Of a stretch of DNA of 64,000 nucleotides, positions 62,691-64,000 are shown piece after piece. Made by a program: the position numbers and the translations under genes. The notes beneath the pieces are model-generated. The model was not told where the DNA came from and did no database searches. It worked only from the letters and a program-made list of their open reading frames with translations. The stretch lies in NCBI GenBank assembly GCA_008921705.1, contig VFFE01006710.1, positions 1,320,349 through 1,384,348 on the forward strand, given 5' to 3'. Numbering within the stretch: the first letter of the stretch is position 1; each line of letters opens with the position of its first letter. This DNA is from Burhinus oedicnemus. Lineage: Eukaryota > Chordata > Aves > Charadriiformes > Burhinidae.

Positions 62691-64000
62691 CCACGTGACC
62701 AGTGAGTGCTTACTAAGCTCAGCTCTAAAACAGTGCTGTTCTTCAAGTGACAATCCCAGCACCTCTCCAGAGGTAAATAAAAACAACATTTTCACTCCGC
62801 AACCCTATAGCCTTCTTACTGAGACAGGAACAGAGAGTCAGTTTGAAAATTTCTATTTTATTTTAGAAATGCTTGGCACCAAGCAGAAATCAAAGAAAGA
62901 AAGATAAAGCCCTTCTCGGAGTTATCTCTCTTTTTTCCCATTCCTATCGTCTTCTAATCAAACCAGCATGAGATATCAAGCAATTACAATGCCATTTGCT
63001 CCCTGCTGGATGCAACAATTAGCCTAAGATATCTAATGAAAGGAATTAAATTCTACATGTTTTATAGCAAATAGCTTTAATTTTAATTACAAATCCCAAA
63101 TACATCATCTTCAATAATGATCGGCCTATCACATCTGCTAGGGGCTGATGAGGATTTGCCTTTTGCCTGGTTTGGACTGAAAATGAAACCAGACTCTTCC
63201 CACATTAGGGCCCTAGTGAAGAGAATGGAAATTAGGGTCCAGCAAGGATCAGAGCCCACAAAATCCCTGCAGAATTTGCCAGAGGCTGAGGCTGTTACCA
63301 GAATGCTCTTCATCTGCAGTCGTGAAAATCATCCTTACACATCAGAGCTGCAAAAGTTGCTTGGGGCTCAGGGATATAATTCATTGCCGAGCGTCTATTA
63401 CATCTCCCCATTTGGACTCCATCCACATAGTCCATTACATTTCCAACTAAAGCTCATTTTAGCAATTTGCATTATCCCAGGTACCTGTCCCTGAGCACAA
63501 GCCACCCCTTGGCATGCAAGCAGCAGTCCATTAAGAGAAGGTGAGGGCTCAGGGCAGCCCATCTCCCAAACCTCCTCGCTGTGCCTGCGGGAATTGTCGG
63601 TAGCAATAGGCGAGGAAGAGCCCAGAGCCAAATGCTGTCTACCATACCTGTCTTTGAGTCCAGCAGCCTCCGCTCATGAGCACACAGCAGGGTTCACAAA
63701 CCGTCTCCAAACCCAGGCTGGTAATTTTGGATGCCCTGTCCCAGCAAGCGAGGAAGTCTCTGAGGGACCTTGCTTCATGATCCAGTTTTGCTTTTGTTCT
63801 GAATCTCTGCAGCCAGGTTTATCGCCCAGTGTGTGCCTGGCAGTAATTGCCAAACAACCCATGTCCCTTCTGAAGAGAAAAACATACTTTCCTAAGCCAC
63901 TTACACACTTGTGAACGTTTTACCTAAGAATCGTTTGGAAAAAGGGGTAAACTCCCCCTCTCCCCAAAGCTGTGACTTTTTCTCCTTTGAGCACAGAAGT
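62691..64000. other. Non-coding stretch, nothing recognised
   Basis: No gene seen to the end of the window. A plus frame of 125 codons (63117-63494) and a 106-codon frame (63594-63914) were read. Neither resembles a known protein, and both are crossed by open frames on the opposite strand. Confidence 0.5.

Noticed and set aside
1..64000. CRISPR arrays, bacterial operons, tRNA or rRNA genes
   Set aside because: No regularly spaced repeats, ribosome-binding sites, cloverleaf-type sequences or rRNA signatures were found. The repeats present are vertebrate.

Overview
This window reads as a stretch of bird nuclear genome, either intergenic or deep inside an intron. The evidence is repeats of types known from birds. 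A CR1 LINE 3' end lies near 885-964 and a second, older CR1 piece lies on the minus strand near 44370-44680. A complete solo endogenous-retrovirus LTR of a type common in birds lies at 25786-26294. Most of the sequence looks AT-rich, with scattered A/T runs, one (AC)14 and one (TTCCC)14 microsatellite. Several faint stretches resemble very old MIR-type SINEs. These assignments come from reading and recall of the families, not from a database search.

No protein-coding gene can be supported. The longest open reading frame is about 180 codons, lacks an ATG at its apparent start and resembles no family I know. Many short frames of 60-130 codons on both strands look like chance. Two short coding-like signals are recorded at low confidence. 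One is a minus-strand stretch at 13086-13202 that resembles the beginning of a CAP/CRISP-type secreted protein. The other is a 92-codon plus-strand frame at 56764-57042 with a signal-peptide-like start and six cysteines.

Layout: 1-9100 is mostly featureless apart from the CR1 end. 9100-10080 is an AT-rich block that could be conserved non-coding DNA. 10610-10740 has an LTR-like promoter and poly(A) arrangement. 13086-13202 is the CAP-like fragment. 22669-22746 is a long imperfect hairpin. 25786-26294 is the solo LTR. 26295-42420 is mostly featureless, with a MIR-like remnant, small CpG clusters and the (TTCCC)14 tract. 42420-43160, 50860-51130, 52930-53335 and 57660-57960 are the best candidates for conserved enhancers. 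44370-44680 is the older CR1 piece. 61410-61700 is a compositionally distinct unit of unknown origin. The remainder shows nothing recognisable.

I did not find a new biological system here. The observations most worth checking are the CAP-like fragment, the hairpin and the candidate regulatory blocks.
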